From the NCBI GenBank assembly GCA_028284105.1, contig JANQSK010000622.1:1-6553 (forward strand): a stretch of 6,553 nt of DNA. Reading direction: 5' to 3'. Positions 5,426 to 6,553 of this stretch are shown here, piece by piece. This DNA comes from Anaerolineae bacterium. Its GTDB lineage: Bacteria; Chloroflexota; Anaerolineae; Promineifilales; Promineifilaceae. Position 1 is the first letter of the stretch. Each line of letters starts with the position of its first letter. A program made the position numbers and the translations under genes. The notes under the pieces were generated by a model, which did not search any database, was not told the DNA's origin, and saw only the letters and a program-made list of their open reading frames with translations.

Positions 5426-6553
5426 ATGCAGATATTATCCAAAGCAATTTTCGCGTTCAGTTCGCGGCGCTTCCCTTCTTTGCTCCTGATTTTTGGATTA
5501 AATGCAATCCTTTTAACAGGATGCACCTTATCTTCTGCACCCTCGAGCAATCGACTCTTGCTGCTCGCCGAAAAAGAAGGCGTTTATACAGTTAACGAGC
5601 GTGAGTTATTGAATCATGGTTTGCAATTCGAAGTCTTTAGCTACGATCATTTATCACTATCACACGCTGGCAGCCCCGTTCCCTATTTTATTGAAGATGA
5701 TCACCTCTATTTTTACGCGCCGACGGTAAACGGCCGTTATTCTCATCAAACACCTTTCTGGCTCACAGGCAGTGAATCTGGTCTCGAGCTTTCACCTATC
5801 AATTTACAATCGAACATGCAACACCCTATTGAAATCATTCACCAAGTTGAGCAGGATCTTATTTACGAAAGTCGCGCTGCCCCACACGTGAAAAACCCTT
5901 GGTTTTGGGAACAAATCTCACATGGACAATCTGTTCAGCTAGCGTTTGAGTTTGCACATCAACCTGTCGGTGAGCAAACCTTAACTGTCAATCTTTGGGG
6001 ACTGACCAAAAACAATGACATCAATCCAGACCATGATGTCGATCTTTGGCTAAACGGCCGTTTTCTTACAACCTTGCTCTGGGATGATCAACTCTCCTAC
6101 GAAGCAAACATCTCTTTACCCGAAGGCACACTCCTATTTGGCACCAACACATTGCTTCTAGATAATCAACAAACGAACGATGCTCTGGTCGATATTTTCT
6201 ACTTTGATAAGTTAATATTGAAGGGTCATGTCATACCGAGCACAATAGAGCCATTTAAAACAGTTGAATCTGCTGGTATCCAAATAGAATCAGAAGATAA
6301 ACGGCCGTTACTCTTTCCCATCCAAACAGATCAAGAACGCTTTTTTGTTGCACCAAGGGCAGCCGTATTGAAACCTCAAATTTTTTCAGCACCTTTGTGG
6401 CAACCTCCAGCTAAAGATATTGATTTTGTCATTATTTTAGGAGATACAGCTTGGGAAACGGCCGTTATGCCTCTCACTCAAGTTCGTCAAGCAGAAGGGT
6501 TACACACACTCTCTGTATCCATGCATCAAATTTCTGCCCAATATGGAAACGGC
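5426..6553 (+). CDS. Lipoprotein, second C25-type peptidase, truncated by window edge
   Basis: The frame opens at ATG 5426 (an in-frame TAA at 5420 bars a longer version) and runs 376 codons to the edge without a stop. The N-terminus has arginines, a hydrophobic core and the lipobox LTGC with C33, so a lipid-anchored exported protein is predicted. Domain order matches the C25 peptidase at 1883-4204. It has an N-terminal beta domain (EGVYTVNERELLNHGL, GRYSHQTPFWLTGSES). A jelly-roll-like domain then starts WFWEQI and ends FDKLIL. The last 46 residues (DFVIILGDTAWETAV, RQAEGLHTL, QYGNG) equal the opening of a C25 domain. The catalytic His and Cys would lie beyond the window, so activity cannot be judged. 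The ribosome binding site is poor. It appears to be a diverged paralogue, membrane-bound where the first is free. The C25 assignment rests on paralogy and is likely rather than certain. Confidence 0.85.
   Translation, partial: MQILSKAIFAFSSRRFPSLLLIFGLNAILLTGCTLSSAPSSNRLLLLAEKEGVYTVNERELLNHGLQFEVFSYDHLSLSHAGSPVPYFIEDDHLYFYAPTVNGRYSHQTPFWLTGSESGLELSPINLQSNMQHPIEIIHQVEQDLIYESRAAPHVKNPWFWEQISHGQSVQLAFEFAHQPVGEQTLTVNLWGLTKNNDINPDHDVDLWLNGRFLTTLLWDDQLSYEANISLPEGTLLFGTNTLLLDNQQTNDALVDIFYFDKLILKGHVIPSTIEPFKTVESAGIQIESEDKRPLLFPIQTDQERFFVAPRAAVLKPQIFSAPLWQPPAKDIDFVIILGDTAWETAVMPLTQVRQAEGLHTLSVSMHQISAQYGNG

Larger units (their letters stand above)
44..6464. repeat. Highly iterated palindrome AACGGCCGTT (core CGGCCG), 15 copies
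   Basis: The core CGGCCG starts at 44, 832, 1473, 1799, 2629, 2835, 3489, 3529, 4407, 4605, 4902, 5731, 6055, 6302 and 6459. All 15 are followed by T on the plus strand, and 12 read ACGGCCGT; the other three (44, 832, 3489) read GCGGCCGT. Seven copies are the full 10-base palindrome AACGGCCGTT, and the copy at 3529 extends to the 14-base palindrome GAAACGGCCGTTTC. A further copy appears to be cut by the right edge (AAACGGC, 6547-6553). About one core would be expected by chance at a moderate GC content. All copies lie inside genes, in all three reading frames, so selection or bias acts on the DNA, not on one peptide. Confidence 0.92.

Noticed and set aside
5350..5432. Promoter for the second C25 gene (ATTAAT at 5374 or TTGCGC at 5404)
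   Set aside because: Neither element has a partner at 16-18 bases with reasonable similarity to consensus.
5459..5486. Twin-arginine export signal (SSRRFPS) in the lipoprotein
   Set aside because: RR is followed by F and P but the pattern lacks the usual hydrophobic plus lysine context; an ordinary Sec lipoprotein signal with lipobox explains the region.
5401..5595. Plus-strand 64-codon open frame beginning with GTG
   Set aside because: It overlaps the lipoprotein N-terminus in another frame; the signal peptide, lipobox and long open frame from 5426 are far better supported.
44..6464. Repeated AACGGCCGTT copies as a CRISPR array or transposon ends
   Set aside because: Copies are short, irregularly spaced (40 to over 800 bases apart) and embedded in coding sequence; there are no spacers of uniform size, no transposase and no target duplications.

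Overview
The window looks like a chromosomal segment of a filamentous-type Chloroflexota bacterium, perhaps in or near Anaerolineae (moderate to low confidence). The inference rests on several features: tandem gingipain-like C25 peptidases outside the Bacteroidota, a recurring fibronectin-III-like module, Pro/Gln/Thr linkers with GYPPP-type motifs, and a short C-terminal LFLPAV tail. No ribosomal RNA gene or other decisive taxonomic marker is present.

Layout. Positions 1-961 (minus strand) hold the first 320 codons of radA, a DNA-repair ATPase that runs off the left edge. A roughly 210-base divergent intergenic region follows, with one plausible sigma-70-like promoter pointing right. From about 1175 to the right edge every gene is on the plus strand. 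In order they are: a small double-membrane-segment protein with an FN3-like module (1175-1636); a PqqD-like RiPP-recognition-element protein (1633-1899); a secreted C25 cysteine peptidase with His and Cys catalytic candidates (1883-4204); a signal-peptide plus C-terminal-anchor protein carrying the same FN3-like module and a long disordered linker (4235-5305); and a lipoprotein that is a second C25-type protein, cut by the right edge just as its peptidase domain begins (5426-6553).

The first three plus-strand genes overlap (a 4-base ATGA overlap, then a 17-base overlap) and the fourth follows after 30 bases, so they very probably form one operon. The fifth gene comes after a 120-base gap and may belong to it. 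The set combines one cytosolic peptide-binding-type protein with four exported or membrane-anchored proteins, two of them protease-like. A working hypothesis is a cell-surface maturation or RiPP-related processing system, but no modifying enzyme or precursor peptide is visible here.

The strongest sequence-level signal unrelated to gene content is a highly iterated palindrome, (A)ACGGCCGT(T). The core CGGCCG occurs 15 times in 6.5 kb, always followed by T on the plus strand. It appears in every gene, in all three reading frames, and never in intergenic DNA. It resembles, in behaviour but not in sequence, the HIP1 palindrome of cyanobacteria.
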